Below the pieces are notes generated by a model, which worked only from the letters and a program-made list of their open reading frames with translations, was not told the origin of the DNA and did not search any database. The translations under genes were made by a program, and so were the position numbers. A stretch of 34,930 bases of DNA from a bacterium (GTDB taxonomy: Bacteria; Patescibacteriota; Minisyncoccia; Phycocordibacterales; UBA12088), in contig QKEV01000017.1 in assembly GCA_003252295.1 (NCBI GenBank), positions 1 to 34,930 on the forward strand, given 5' to 3'. The first letter of the stretch is position 1. Every line of letters begins with the position of its first letter. Shown here piece after piece: positions 1 through 9,292 of the stretch.

Positions 1-345
1 GCCGGTACTCGTTGCAAGTGGTATCGGTCCTCCTCTACCCCATCGTGCTCCATCGTACGAGAGTGACCATGCTATGTCGGTGGTGGCACTAAGATCGTTC
101 CACGTTCCTTGCGCATCAGTGTAGTTTTCCCACTGGAGGCGGTAGGTGTGAATACTCTCAAGCGCATTTGAGGCGTTACCTGCGGTATCGAGCTGTAGAC
201 GTACCACCATACGTTCTCCTTTCTTTACTCCCGTGATGGCGGTGCTCGTACTTGCTCCTGATCGGACAGTACTGCTCCCTACTCCGCCGTTGTTGTCGTT
301 GTAAAACATATAGGCACGTTGGGTGGTGGTGGCAAATGGTACAAA
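1..345 (-). repeat. Long direct repeat, copy 2 (partial at window edge)
   Basis: Bases 1-345 match 2113-2457 with a constant offset of 2112 bp (704 codons) and roughly 85 percent identity by eye. The encoded module includes YMFYND, GVKKGERMVVRLQLD, RLQWEN and DIAWSLSYDGARWGRGG. The match continues off the left edge, so the copy is truncated here. Confidence 0.85.
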
Positions 346-3300
346 GTCTATCGAAAGTAGATCAGTACTGAGTTCTGTGTAGTTCGTGGTGGTACCTACA
401 ACTACACGTGCTGTAGCGGTGTACGAACCATCATAGTAGTCAGCAGGTGAGGTTTTACTGCCTGTGAGTGTAAAGTCGGTATCTGCTGTAGGACTCGTAC
501 TTGTGTCGAGTGTCTCCCATGCACTACTGGTATAGTTGTATATCTCGAGACTCGTAGTTGTGGAGACACTCACCTGGCCGTTCCAGGTAACCGTTATTGG
601 AAACTCGTTGCTACTAGTTTCACTTGCTGCCATAAGTGTTCCCTTAGTATTCGTACCTGCATGAACAATATCGTAGGTACTGTCATCTGAAGCTACTGCA
701 GAGTACTCGTCATTATCGAGGTAGTAGCCAAGATTTGAATCGTCTCCTGAGAGTTGAGCATTTGCATCAGTGGAAGGTGCACAGTCTAGGGAGTTGCATT
801 TGATGAACTCAAGGTCACCATCTGTAGTATCATGGTAACTAATAACCGGATCTCCATCTACACCCACTATCATGGATGAATATTCACCTACGTCATTTAA
901 ACTATGCAGCGTACGTTCTGAAAAACTAGAACAAGAAATGTCGTGACATTTGACAAACTCTAGGTCAAAACTTGTATTATCGTAATATTTAATAATTGGA
1001 AATCCATCTACTCCTATTACAACTTGACTAAATTCTCCGGCATCATCAGTGGAAACGAGCGTACTGTCTGTGATACTAGAACAGGAATCATCATGACATT
1101 TGACGAAATTTAGATCCGAACCTGTAACGTAGTGATAACTAAGAACTGGATATCCGTCTACACCTACAGCTATCGATGAGTAGTACCCAGAAACACCAGT
1201 ACTAACAAGTGTGCGCTGTACACTATTTGAACAAGAAGAGTCATAACATTTTATTAAATCTAAATCGCCATCATTGTAATCAAAATAACTGACCAAAGGG
1301 TAACCATCAGCACCTACTGCTGTGGAAATAAAGATGGCAACAAGATCACTGAGTGTATGCTGAGTGGTATCAGAACAAGAAGCATCATTACACTTGATGA
1401 ATTGCATGTTTGTATTCGTGAGATCATAGTAACTGGCAAAAGGAAACCCATCAATTCCTATCGCCATTGAATTATACTGTCCAACATCATCAGTACTGTC
1501 TAATGTATGTTGGGTAGTACTGGAACAGGAAACATCATTACATTTAATGAACTCAAGATCACCACCTGTCACATCGTAGTAACTGATTACAGGAAAACCA
1601 TCGACACCAATAGCTATAGAGGTGTATTGTCCAACATCATCTGTTCCTCCATCATCAAGGGTACGCTGAGTGGTATCAGAACAAAAAACATCATTACATT
1701 TAATGAACTCAAGATCACCACCTGTCACATCGTAGTAACTGATTACAGGAAAACCATCGACACCAATAGCAACCGAAGTATACCGACCAACCGCATTTGC
1801 CCCACCATCATCCAATGTACTCTGCCCTGCTCCACCTTTCGTCACCTTACTGTACCGTGTACTCGTTGCACTCTCGATGGTGAGGGTTGGGTAGACACTG
1901 TACGCTCCTCCTGCCGTTGCGAGGTCTTCTGAGTCGTCACCGTTAATGACACGGAGTCGGTACTGCTTGCCGAGCTTGGCGTTGCCGGTGTGTATAGCAA
2001 AAGCAAGGTCTTTACATTGATCTACTGCAAAGGCAACCGCAGTAGTCGTAGCAAAGCCTGCTACGAACTGTCCACCTTCGTAGGTTGCTCCACCACTGCA
2101 CGTGTCTACGGAGCCGGTACTCGTCGCAAGTGGTATCGGTCCTCCTCTTCCCCATCGTGCACCGTCGTACGAGAGTGACCATGCTATGTCGGTGGTGGTA
2201 GAGAGGTCGTTCCAGGTTCCTGAAGCGTCTGTAGTGTTCTCCCACTGGAGACGGTACGCGTGGGTACTCGTACCTGCACTAGTATCATTCCCATCAGTAT
2301 CGAGTTGGAGGCGTACCACCATACGTTCTCCTTTCTTTACTCCCGTGATGGCAGTACTCGTACTTGCTCCTGATCGAACAGTACTGCTCCCTACTCCACC
2401 TCCATCGTCGTTGTAGAACATATAAGCACGTTGCGTAGTGGTGGCATACGTTGGAAAATCAAGTGAGCCAACCTTCAAATCATAATTGGTATTTGAAACA
2501 CGGTACGCGTATGGAAGTATGTTAATGGCTATACTGCTTATGGTAACGGGCGTTCGATGCATCATAGTGAGTGGGAGTGAACGGTCTCCAGCCTCCGTTG
2601 CATCACCGTCATCCACCTCGGACTCAGTACCCCATGCTCCATCTCCTACCTTCCTCCAACTCTCAACTGATGCTTCCGAAGGAGAATCAATACCAAATGC
2701 ATACAAGTCACCGTTCACATCGTCATAGAACAAACTCGGATTGATCTCATCCGTCTCAGCATCAGGATCAATGTTTGCCGTTACTTGTGACCAGGTAGAG
2801 CCATTCCATTTGTATTCCTGTATCGCAGTAGCACTTTTGGTAATGAGTACACGAAAGTCAGTGTCTGATATATGCACAGGTGAGGAGAACTCATTCGTAG
2901 CACTATTAAGATCACCTATCTCCGCCTCCCCTACACATGAGGAGGTACCACAATCATTCGCGTACACACCATCACCAGCAGTGCCTCCAGGATTTCTGTT
3001 GTATACCACCAACACTCTATCTGCCCCAGATGAGAAATACGGCACCATGGCAGTTGCACCTACTGGGTATGCACCAGTGTCAGTATACTCATTATTCCAA
3101 GAAGTAATACCATTAGATGAACCTGTTTGAGCTGCTGAGTAGATATACATATCTTTCCCAGAGACATCAGCACAAGCTACCCATATACGACCATACGACG
3201 ACACATACGTACGTGCTACCGAAACTGAATCACAAGGTACTGTATTAACTACGGCACTCGGCGTAAGGGTGGAGAGTGTCTGCCCTGAAGTATTAATCGT

Positions 3301-6300
3301 CACCACTTTCGTGTTGTTACTTGAGTCGGTGTAGACAAGATCCCACTCCCCCAGACTGTACCCCACACTGAACACGTATATATCGAAATCAGTGTACGTA
3401 GTACTCTGGCCGGTAATAAGCGACGTTTCTCCCTTATCCCACGTACCACTGTTGTCCGTATCAGCGTTGTAGTAGATGGTGCCATCCCCCTTCGTGTAGA
3501 AGAGGAAGTAGTTCTCATTGTCGTAGATAACAAGACGCTGTTTTGAGAGCCCCCACCCTGTACTTACACTCGACACCACCGTAGTCGGGTCAATGACACG
3601 TTCTCCCGAGAGTCCATCAGGGTAGAAGATGATCTCTGCTTTGTTGTTCACACCTATCTCAGAGAAGGTATGCATAGCGCCGGAGGTTGCCACAAGGTTG
3701 TCGAAGTCGTTCACATCAATGAAGAAGTCATTATTCTCATAGCCCTTACGTACAACAGGGTAGCCGAACTCATCGGTCATATCACTGTTGTCGGAGACAA
3801 TGTCAGAGATACCGGCAAGGCTCCACTTCATGCGCCATACTCCCTCTGTTACTCCCTTGGTCACCACGAGTCCTCGGTTCTGTGTCATGGAGTAGCTCAC
3901 CTTTGGCCCCTTACCGAGGTCTTCGGCAAGTGCTGGTATGCGCCACTCTTCGGTGAGTGTTTCCGGTATACCCTCTTCATAGGTGAGGTAGTCACGTGAG
4001 AGGATAGTACTGCCGTCTGGTTGCGTCTCCTTGTTCCATGCTCTCAAGACATCATCTCCTGTGGAGGTTGCGGAGAGTCCATATGGGTTCCATGACCAGT
4101 TTCCCGTAGCACCCTGTTGCTTCACGTACTCCGGGTCACTACGTATCTGCATGACGAGCTGTTCCCAACCGGCACCTTCGTTCCTGTTTATCATGAGTGC
4201 CACACCGTTCATGAAGAACTGCCACTTGTAGTCGTTGCCGGTAGGGTTGTCGAGTACGAGGACGTGTGCAGGTTCAAGGTCTTCGAGCTCAGTGGTGAAG
4301 TAGTAGGTAGGTGCAGGAATACTTGCCACCACGTCACTTAGTGCATCACTTGCTACCTGCCACTCACGTGACTCAGTAAAAAAGGCTGGTGGTTCTCCTT
4401 CGAACAATCCTTCGAAAAAGCCCTGCTCTTGAGTAAAGGTGAATGGACCCAAGAGGTAGAACTGCGGAGACACCTCTGGTGCCTCATACGTGTAGGTGTA
4501 GGTGCGTGTCTGTCCTTCTGTGAAGGTTTGGTCTTCCCAGGTGAGCACTACTCCTTCTCTCCTCTTCTTCACCTTTGCCTTGGTATCCTCTACGTCAAAA
4601 CGAGGTGGCAATGTTTCGGTGATATCTCCCTCGAAGGTGGTGTGCGCAGTTACCTGTATCTCCATCTGATAGCTCGCTTCAAATGGGTTCACGCGTGTAG
4701 CACTTGTACGGGTTATGTCAAACTTCGTATACTCCATAACTTCAACGGTGTCATGTATGGAGTACCCGTTTGCCATGTTGGTGAGCGTGAGGCGGTACAA
4801 CCCACGTTCAGGAAGGTTGAGTTGTGCACTGTAGTCTGGATTGTCGGTCACATTGTTACTGCCACAAGTTGTTTCTTTGGTGATGCCATCTGCAAAGGTA
4901 GATAGGGTCTCTACGGTACCGTTTGGGTACTGCACCGTGAGCTCGAGTGGAGCATTACACATGGTGTGTCCAGTATCAGTAAGTGCCGCCATCTGGAGGT
5001 ACGCTTCTTCTCCTGGATGGTACGTTGCCTTGTCGGTGTTTATTGCAAGTACACCCCAAGTGAAGTCTTGGTGGGTCATGTAGTCTTCTCCATCCTTACG
5101 TACCTTTACACGCAGTGTGTACTTTCCAGGTGTAAAGGCTTTGTCACTCTTTGGTATACGAATATGTATTGCGCCATCAAACTCACTCACCGTTGGCACG
5201 AGATCAGTGCGCTTTCCCTCTCTGTATACCTCTGCTTCAAGTATCTTTACGTCATGAATGTCCCAGAACTGTGCGTGAGCAACGTTAGGTGATAAAACAT
5301 CAAGTACGTGTAGTTTTTTTTTGAGCAATGTAAAGAGTGTTGCAGGGGCACCGAATGCAGACTCTTCTACCGACTGTTCCATCTCGAATGATCCTGCACT
5401 CTCTCCTGTTTCCTCTTCCATTGAAGCCTCTTCGGGAACTTCAGTGCTATCAGTACCCTCTATTGCCTCCTCATCATTTTCTGAGTTTTCTGTTTCAGGT
5501 TCAAGTGTCTCTTCTGTAGCATCTTCTTGCACCTCCATTCCACCGTTCCATGTGTCGATGTTTACCACGTTTAGGTCTTGTTCTGTTTCTTCAGCATCAG
5601 ACTCCTCCTCGGATTCAGGTGATACATCACCTGATGTATCACCTGAATCAATCTCCGAAGAAGTAGCCGTAGATTCTTCAGCAGGAATTACGGTATCTGA
5701 CGTGGTAGCTGTTGTAGTGAGAGTGGAAGACGCTTTGTCGCCCACTTCACTCGTTTCTTGTAATGATGAGTCTGTAGTACTAGCTACTTCCTGCTCTTCT
5801 TCAATAGACTGTTCTTCTCCATACTCTACCGCCTCTAAGAATCCTTGCTCATCAAAGATAAAGGTGGGTTCCTGATCTGAGCGGAAGTCTGCGGTATGTA
5901 CCTGTACGTACTCACCCAGTACGGTAGTTTCAACGGGTACCTCTTCGATACTGAGTGTTTCGTCTTCGCCTTGCTCAGCTTGGTACTCATCAAATGGTGT
6001 CTCGTACACTACCTCGAGCCACATACTGTCTATGTATACCGTAGGGAGGTTGTCTATGCTTGGCACTGTATCTACACGTATCTGTACGTTAGCGAGATCC
6101 TCTTGTGCTGAAAGAGGTAGCTCAAAACTCGCATCCTTGTACGAGTCAGCATCTACCGTTCCCAGTAAGTACCAGTCAGAGCCATTCAGGGTGTAGCGTA
6201 CCTCGAGTACTCCGGTGTTCAGAACCTCTTTCAGTACATCTGCACTATCAGTAGTCGAAGCGTGGGCAACAGAGATGAACCAATCTAAAAATGAGACGGA

Positions 6301-7203
6301 TGGTTCTTCCGCAGACTCCTCTACTGACTCTGGTTCGGATACCTCTTCGTCACCCTCCTTCTCCGCCGAAGCTTCCTCGACCTCCGTAGCTTTAGTGGAG
6401 GGGGTAGCGGAGGAGGATTCAATAGGTTCCTCTTCAACAATCTCTTCAACGGGAACTAACGTTTCCTCTGAAGAATCCTCATCAGTAACTTCTTCTTCCT
6501 GTTCTAGGGCTTCACTTTCATCATCGTCACCTCCTTGTGCTTCGTTAGAAACATCCTCTCCATCTACTTGTTCTTCTGGTACATCAAGCAAGAGTACTGC
6601 TTCAGCATCCTCGTCTGCATCGAGCACCTCTTGCATAACATCTTCCTCATCGTCATCAGGCGCAACGGTTACAGAGCCACCCCCTCCTCCGGAACCTCCT
6701 TTCGTATCTTTTGTTTCTGTTACTTTCTCTTCATCATCAGTAGCAAAGTGCCATGAGAACTTGAGAAACACCTTTGCTATCTCTGCATTTTCAGGTGTCT
6801 CACCATCAAAATCGCTACAGTAGAGCTGTGCGTACTCATCTTGCAGTACTGCTGAGTTCTCCCTTGAAAAACCTTCCTCACCTTCTTTTACCTGAGGTAC
6901 TCCTTCTACATTCTGTGCATTCTCCCATCCACCGAGACAACGTAATGGATAATGTTCAGCATAGTCTGCTTGAACATCACGCAGTGTAAGTACACCAACA
7001 GAGATAAGTGCTATGAAAATAAACACTGTTGCTACCGTATGTCGTGCGGCAAGTTTTAGTAAAGTATTGAGTATGGTTCGGTGCTTTGTTCCTTCATTAC
7101 CCCTATTCTGTTCTTCCACACTCACATGAGACAGTCCAAAACGCTCCAAACGCACCGGTTCGAAATTAATGTGTACAGTTGCTTTTCTATTTTGTTTTTC
7201 CAT
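1..7203 (-). CDS. Giant surface-anchored repeat protein, partial (C-terminus beyond window edge)
   Basis: Reading the minus strand from the ATG at 7203, the frame stays open to base 1 (2401 codons); the stop lies outside the window. Frame was spot-checked at about 5280, 4395, 3303, 2565 and 1818. Residues 1-55 are basic and probably cytoplasmic, and 56-74 form one membrane segment ending near DVQA. Two Glu/Asp/Ser/Thr-rich stretches follow (about 150-310 and 440-620), the first with a GGSGGGGS linker. Each ends in a short hydrophobic run with AHA (FISVAHAS near 300; SPNVAHAQ near 635). Residues about 640-830 look like beta-sandwich (macroglobulin/Big-like) domains. Later come Asp/Gly/Thr-rich beta regions, a duplicated module, and seven ~50-residue repeats (1796-2147). 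I recognise no named family. A cell-surface adhesin or stalk-like role is inferred from anchor, size and repeats. Codon use looks like that of neighbouring genes. Confidence 0.88.
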   Translation of the reverse strand, partial: MEKQNRKATVHINFEPVRLERFGLSHVSVEEQNRGNEGTKHRTILNTLLKLAARHTVATVFIFIALISVGVLTLRDVQADYAEHYPLRCLGGWENAQNVEGVPQVKEGEEGFSRENSAVLQDEYAQLYCSDFDGETPENAEIAKVFLKFSWHFATDDEEKVTETKDTKGGSGGGGGSVTVAPDDDEEDVMQEVLDADEDAEAVLLLDVPEEQVDGEDVSNEAQGGDDDESEALEQEEEVTDEDSSEETLVPVEEIVEEEPIESSSATPSTKATEVEEASAEKEGDEEVSEPESVEESAEEPSVSFLDWFISVAHASTTDSADVLKEVLNTGVLEVRYTLNGSDWYLLGTVDADSYKDASFELPLSAQEDLANVQIRVDTVPSIDNLPTVYIDSMWLEVVYETPFDEYQAEQGEDETLSIEEVPVETTVLGEYVQVHTADFRSDQEPTFIFDEQGFLEAVEYGEEQSIEEEQEVASTTDSSLQETSEVGDKASSTLTTTATTSDTVIPAEESTATSSEIDSGDTSGDVSPESEEESDAEETEQDLNVVNIDTWNGGMEVQEDATEETLEPETENSENDEEAIEGTDSTEVPEEASMEEETGESAGSFEMEQSVEESAFGAPATLFTLLKKKLHVLDVLSPNVAHAQFWDIHDVKILEAEVYREGKRTDLVPTVSEFDGAIHIRIPKSDKAFTPGKYTLRVKVRKDGEDYMTHQDFTWGVLAINTDKATYHPGEEAYLQMAALTDTGHTMCNAPLELTVQYPNGTVETLSTFADGITKETTCGSNNVTDNPDYSAQLNLPERGLYRLTLTNMANGYSIHDTVEVMEYTKFDITRTSATRVNPFEASYQMEIQVTAHTTFEGDITETLPPRFDVEDTKAKVKKRREGVVLTWEDQTFTEGQTRTYTYTYEAPEVSPQFYLLGPFTFTQEQGFFEGLFEGEPPAFFTESREWQVASDALSDVVASIPAPTYYFTTELEDLEPAHVLVLDNPTGNDYKWQFFMNGVALMINRNEGAGWEQLVMQIRSDPEYVKQQGATGNWSWNPYGLSATSTGDDVLRAWNKETQPDGSTILSRDYLTYEEGIPETLTEEWRIPALAEDLGKGPKVSYSMTQNRGLVVTKGVTEGVWRMKWSLAGISDIVSDNSDMTDEFGYPVVRKGYENNDFFIDVNDFDNLVATSGAMHTFSEIGVNNKAEIIFYPDGLSGERVIDPTTVVSSVSTGWGLSKQRLVIYDNENYFLFYTKGDGTIYYNADTDNSGTWDKGETSLITGQSTTYTDFDIYVFSVGYSLGEWDLVYTDSSNNTKVVTINTSGQTLSTLTPSAVVNTVPCDSVSVARTYVSSYGRIWVACADVSGKDMYIYSAAQTGSSNGITSWNNEYTDTGAYPVGATAMVPYFSSGADRVLVVYNRNPGGTAGDGVYANDCGTSSCVGEAEIGDLNSATNEFSSPVHISDTDFRVLITKSATAIQEYKWNGSTWSQVTANIDPDAETDEINPSLFYDDVNGDLYAFGIDSPSEASVESWRKVGDGAWGTESEVDDGDATEAGDRSLPLTMMHRTPVTISSIAINILPYAYRVSNTNYDLKVGSLDFPTYATTTQRAYMFYNDDGGGVGSSTVRSGASTSTAITGVKKGERMVVRLQLDTDGNDTSAGTSTHAYRLQWENTTDASGTWNDLSTTTDIAWSLSYDGARWGRGGPIPLATSTGSVDTCSGGATYEGGQFVAGFATTTAVAFAVDQCKDLAFAIHTGNAKLGKQYRLRVINGDDSEDLATAGGAYSVYPTLTIESATSTRYSKVTKGGAGQSTLDDGGANAVGRYTSVAIGVDGFPVISYYDVTGGDLEFIKCNDVFCSDTTQRTLDDGGTDDVGQYTSIAIGVDGFPVISYYDVTGGDLEFIKCNDVSCSSTTQHTLDSTDDVGQYNSMAIGIDGFPFASYYDLTNTNMQFIKCNDASCSDTTQHTLSDLVAIFISTAVGADGYPLVSYFDYNDGDLDLIKCYDSSCSNSVQRTLVSTGVSGYYSSIAVGVDGYPVLSYHYVTGSDLNFVKCHDDSCSSITDSTLVSTDDAGEFSQVVIGVDGFPIIKYYDNTSFDLEFVKCHDISCSSFSERTLHSLNDVGEYSSMIVGVDGDPVISYHDTTDGDLEFIKCNSLDCAPSTDANAQLSGDDSNLGYYLDNDEYSAVASDDSTYDIVHAGTNTKGTLMAASETSSNEFPITVTWNGQVSVSTTTSLEIYNYTSSAWETLDTSTSPTADTDFTLTGSKTSPADYYDGSYTATARVVVGTTTNYTELSTDLLSIDFVPFATTTQRAYMFYNDNNGGVGSSTVRSGASTSTAITGVKKGERMVVRLQLDTAGNASNALESIHTYRLQWENYTDAQGTWNDLSATTDIAWSLSYDGARWGRGGPIPLATSTG
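763..1818 (-). repeat. Seven tandem ~50-residue repeats in the giant protein (candidate seven-bladed beta-propeller)
   Basis: Seven consecutive in-frame units begin at 1818, 1662, 1506, 1356, 1212, 1062 and 912, with lengths of 52, 52, 50, 48, 50, 50 and 50 residues. The consensus has an N-terminal TL, then IGVDGFPVISYYD, GDLEFIKC and a Cys pair spaced C-x4-C. The Cys pair is present in all seven units, giving 14 cysteines. Units 1 and 2 are almost identical in DNA over about 85 bp around 1690-1770 and 1540-1620, which points to recent duplication. Seven beta-rich units of this length suit a closed seven-bladed propeller, but that fold is inference. Confidence 0.85.
2113..2457 (-). repeat. 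Long direct repeat, copy 1, of the giant-protein module
   Basis: This is the partner of bases 1-345. It encodes the same beta-rich module, from TTQRAYMFYND to PLATSTG. The protein then continues with VDTCSGGATYEGGQF and runs into the seven-repeat array. The module plus array may therefore form a ~700-residue superunit that repeats beyond the window. Confidence 0.85.
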
Positions 7204-7237
7204 TACACAAACACACGCTCCCAGAAGCGTTTGTCTA

Positions 7238-7243
7238 ATAATA
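7238..7243 (-). promoter_or_regulatory. Possible -10 element for the giant surface gene
   Basis: On the minus strand TATTAT lies about 35 nt before the ATG at 7203. A weak TGTGAT sits 17 nt upstream as a possible -35. A small hairpin (CGCT...AGCG, about 7214-7227) containing GGGAG separates the site from the start codon. The -35 is poor, so this is tentative. Confidence 0.3.
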
Positions 7244-7305
7244 TCGCACAATTTAGTTACATCACAGTTACATATAGGGAATATGTGGTGAAAACCAGAA
7301 TAACC

Positions 7306-7331
7306 AAAAACCACCCCTAAAGGTGTTTTTT
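7306..7331. terminator. AT-rich hairpin between rpsJ and the giant gene
   Basis: An imperfect stem (AAAAACCACC with GGTGTTTTTT) is followed by T-rich sequence on the plus strand. It is the first of three hairpins in the 289-bp gap. Two of them share a CCACC/GGTGG core. Confidence 0.45.
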
Positions 7332-7378
7332 AGTAAATAATTTATACAACTAATTGATGCTTTAAAGAATCCTAAATT

Positions 7379-7405
7379 AGAAAACCACCTTATGGGTGGT
7401 TTTCT
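7379..7405. terminator. Perfect 11-bp hairpin downstream of rpsJ
   Basis: AGAAAACCACC pairs perfectly with GGTGGTTTTCT around the 5-nt loop TTATG. A/T-rich outer pairs on both sides allow termination in either direction. Confidence 0.55.
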
Positions 7406-7453
7406 AGTAACGATTCCTAGATTGCCTCGAGGGTATTCGAGGAAATGTAACAC

Positions 7454-7481
7454 AAAACATCGCCTTATCAGGCGATGTTTT
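7454..7481 (-). terminator. Intrinsic terminator of tuf-rpsJ
   Basis: AAAACATCGCC and GGCGATGTTTT form a perfect 11-bp stem with a 6-nt loop, 12 bp after the rpsJ stop codon. The minus-strand RNA has a short U-run after the stem. It separates rpsJ from the giant gene and could act in both directions. Confidence 0.75.
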
Positions 7482-7492
7482 GATAACTTTTC

Positions 7493-7855
7493 CTAGATCA
7501 TCTTGACGTCAATATTAACGCCGGATGGAAGTGAAAGGTTTGTAAGGGCTTCAACCACTTTCGGTTCTGGATTTAAGATATCGATCATTCGCTTATGCAC
7601 TCGCATTTCGAACTGTTCTCGCGCATCTTTGTACACAAATGCTGCGCGATTGACCGTATACTTCTTGATCTCAGTTGGCAGAGGTATTGGACCCACTACT
7701 TTTGCATCGTAGCGAAGCGCAGTGTCCATGATCTGCTTGATACTCGCATCAAGGATCTTGTGCTCATAAGCACGGACACGAATGCGAAGCTTACTACCCT
7801 CACCAGCCGGTGCAGTCTTTGTGCTTTTCGTGGTTTTTTTAGTTTCTGCTGCCAT
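7493..7855 (-). CDS. rpsJ: 30S ribosomal protein S10 (uS10)
   Basis: The product is the small-subunit head protein uS10, which in some bacteria also joins antitermination complexes. The 120 residues include the family core [20 protein letters not shown], then GPIPLPTE, a [22 protein letters not shown] segment and ILNP near 93-96. The normal length is about 100-105 residues; the excess is an N-terminal Lys/Thr/Ala-rich extension of about 20 residues. The ATG at 7855 is 22 nt after the tuf stop codon without a clear Shine-Dalgarno, so translation may depend on coupling to tuf. A terminator follows directly, so rplC and the rest of the usual S10 operon are not downstream. Confidence 0.96.
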   Translation of the reverse strand: MAAETKKTTKSTKTAPAGEGSKLRIRVRAYEHKILDASIKQIMDTALRYDAKVVGPIPLPTEIKKYTVNRAAFVYKDAREQFEMRVHKRMIDILNPEPKVVEALTNLSLPSGVNIDVKMI

Positions 7856-7877
7856 GTTTTTGGTGGTTAATAAGCTA

Positions 7878-9083
7878 CTATTTTACGATCTTGGTAACAA
7901 CTCCTGCACCAACAGTCTTACCACCCTCACGGATAGCAAAACGCTGCTGCTCCTCAAGAGCTACAGGTGCTACAAGCTTTACCTTGAATGTTACGGTGTC
8001 TCCTGGCATTACCATCTCTACGCCATCAGCAAGTGTTACCTCACCTGTTACATCTGTAGTACGTACGTAGAATTGTGGCTTGTAACCAGTAAAGAATGGA
8101 GTATGTCGTCCACCCTCTTCTTTCTTAAGAATGAGCACTTCTGCCTCAAATTCATCATGAGGTGTTACTGAACCTGGCTTGGTAAGTACCTGTCCACGAT
8201 GTACATCGTCTTTCTTGGTACCTCGAAGAAGGATACCTGCATTGTCTCCAGCCTGTCCCTCATTCAACTGTTTGTTGAACATCTCAACTCCAGTAACAGT
8301 GGTCTTGGTAGTATCCTTGATACCAACGATTTCTACCTCTTCACCCACCTTTACGATACCTCGCTCAATACGACCGGTAACAACAGTACCTCGTCCTTCA
8401 ATTGAGAAGATGTCCTCAATAGGCATAAGGAATGGTTTGTCGGTCTCACGAACTGGATCTACAACATACTCATCAACTGCATCAATAAGCTCTTTAATCT
8501 TGAGAGCCCACTCATCAGTCTTGTCTTTTGCATCAAGTGCTTTTAGACCTGAACCTCGGATTACAGGGGCCTTCTCACCATCAAAACCATTTGCGGTAAG
8601 TAGCTCGCGGAGCTCTTCCTCTACAAGATCAAGCATGTCTGCATCATCAACCATGTCACATTTATTCATGAACACAGCGATCTGTGGCACACCAACCTGC
8701 TTTGCAAGAAGAACGTGCTCACGAGTTTGTGGCATAGCACCATCAGTTGCTGCAACAACGAGTATTGCACCATCCATCTGTGCTGCACCAGTGATCATGT
8801 TCTTAATGTAGTCTGCATGTCCTGGAGCGTCCACGTGAGCGTAATGACGTTTTGGTGTCTCGTACTCAGAGTGGTGGAGAGCAATAGTAATTCCACGTGC
8901 CTTCTCCTCAGGCGCGTTGTCGATACCGTCAACTGCCTCTACACGAGCTTTGTAACCCTCATCAGAGAAGAGGTTAAGTGTGTGAAGAATAGCTGCGGTA
9001 GTTGTGGTCTTGCCGTGGTCAACGTGACCAATGGTCCCAATATTGACATGTGGCTTAGACCTGTCGAAAGCTTCTGCTGCCAT
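7878..9083 (-). CDS. tuf: Translation elongation factor Tu
   Basis: EF-Tu is the GTPase that delivers aminoacyl-tRNA to the ribosome. The 401 residues contain the P-loop GHVDHGKT (19-26), the switch II motif DAPGHADY (Cys of the usual DCPGH is Ala; the catalytic His is kept), NKCD, and a GSGLKAL version of the G5 motif. Domains II and III are complete through the C-terminus ([10 protein letters not shown]). Switch I reads [13 protein letters not shown], whereas E. coli has GITINTSHVEYDT, so Asn-Thr are Ala-Leu here. It is followed by rpsJ and preceded by a ~200-nt structured leader and a consensus-like promoter. fusA and rpsG, frequent partners, are absent from the window. Confidence 0.98.
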   Translation of the reverse strand: MAAEAFDRSKPHVNIGTIGHVDHGKTTTTAAILHTLNLFSDEGYKARVEAVDGIDNAPEEKARGITIALHHSEYETPKRHYAHVDAPGHADYIKNMITGAAQMDGAILVVAATDGAMPQTREHVLLAKQVGVPQIAVFMNKCDMVDDADMLDLVEEELRELLTANGFDGEKAPVIRGSGLKALDAKDKTDEWALKIKELIDAVDEYVVDPVRETDKPFLMPIEDIFSIEGRGTVVTGRIERGIVKVGEEVEIVGIKDTTKTTVTGVEMFNKQLNEGQAGDNAGILLRGTKKDDVHRGQVLTKPGSVTPHDEFEAEVLILKKEEGGRHTPFFTGYKPQFYVRTTDVTGEVTLADGVEMVMPGDTVTFKVKLVAPVALEEQQRFAIREGGKTVGAGVVTKIVK

Positions 9084-9286
9084 AATTATACATTAACTAT
9101 ATACGCTCCCTTGCGGAGGTGAAGGCGCGAGAACTTGGCCTCAACCCCGAAAGGGTGCAACTGATAACCTACATGTACACAAGTGTAAATGTAGAACCCC
9201 ATGTGCTGCGTATACATTTCGACTGGGAGACATTCAAAAAAAGAGCGTCTCCGCAGCCACATAGAAAAATACACGCAGGTGCGGTA
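9084..9286 (-). promoter_or_regulatory. Structured 5' leader of tuf
   Basis: About 200 nt separate the predicted transcription start (~9286) from the tuf ATG. In transcript order it holds a hairpin with arms CTACATTTACAC and GTGTACATGTAG (one mismatch; 9170-9195), a small CCC-TTTC-GGG hairpin (about 9147-9160), and CTCC-GCAA-GGGAG just before the start, which would sequester the GGGAG ribosome-binding sequence. This layout could allow translational control. It matches no riboswitch class I recognise. Confidence 0.45.
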
Positions 9287-9292
9287 CAGGCA

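Noticed and set aside
763-1818. CRISPR-like array because of the regular ~150-bp spacing
   Set aside because: The units are in-frame coding repeats of 144-156 bp that diverge along their whole length, without short identical repeats and unique spacers.
1507-6989. Many plus-strand reading frames of 60-200 codons between 1.5 and 7 kb, some Ser-rich
   Set aside because: They lie opposite the giant minus-strand gene. Their Ser/Thr-rich or repetitive composition is the antisense of its acidic linkers and repeats, and they lack ribosome-binding sites.
7268-7453. 61-codon minus-strand frame between rpsJ and the giant gene
   Set aside because: It is made of the two CCACC/GGTGG hairpins and the sequence between them, with no ribosome-binding site and no protein-like composition.
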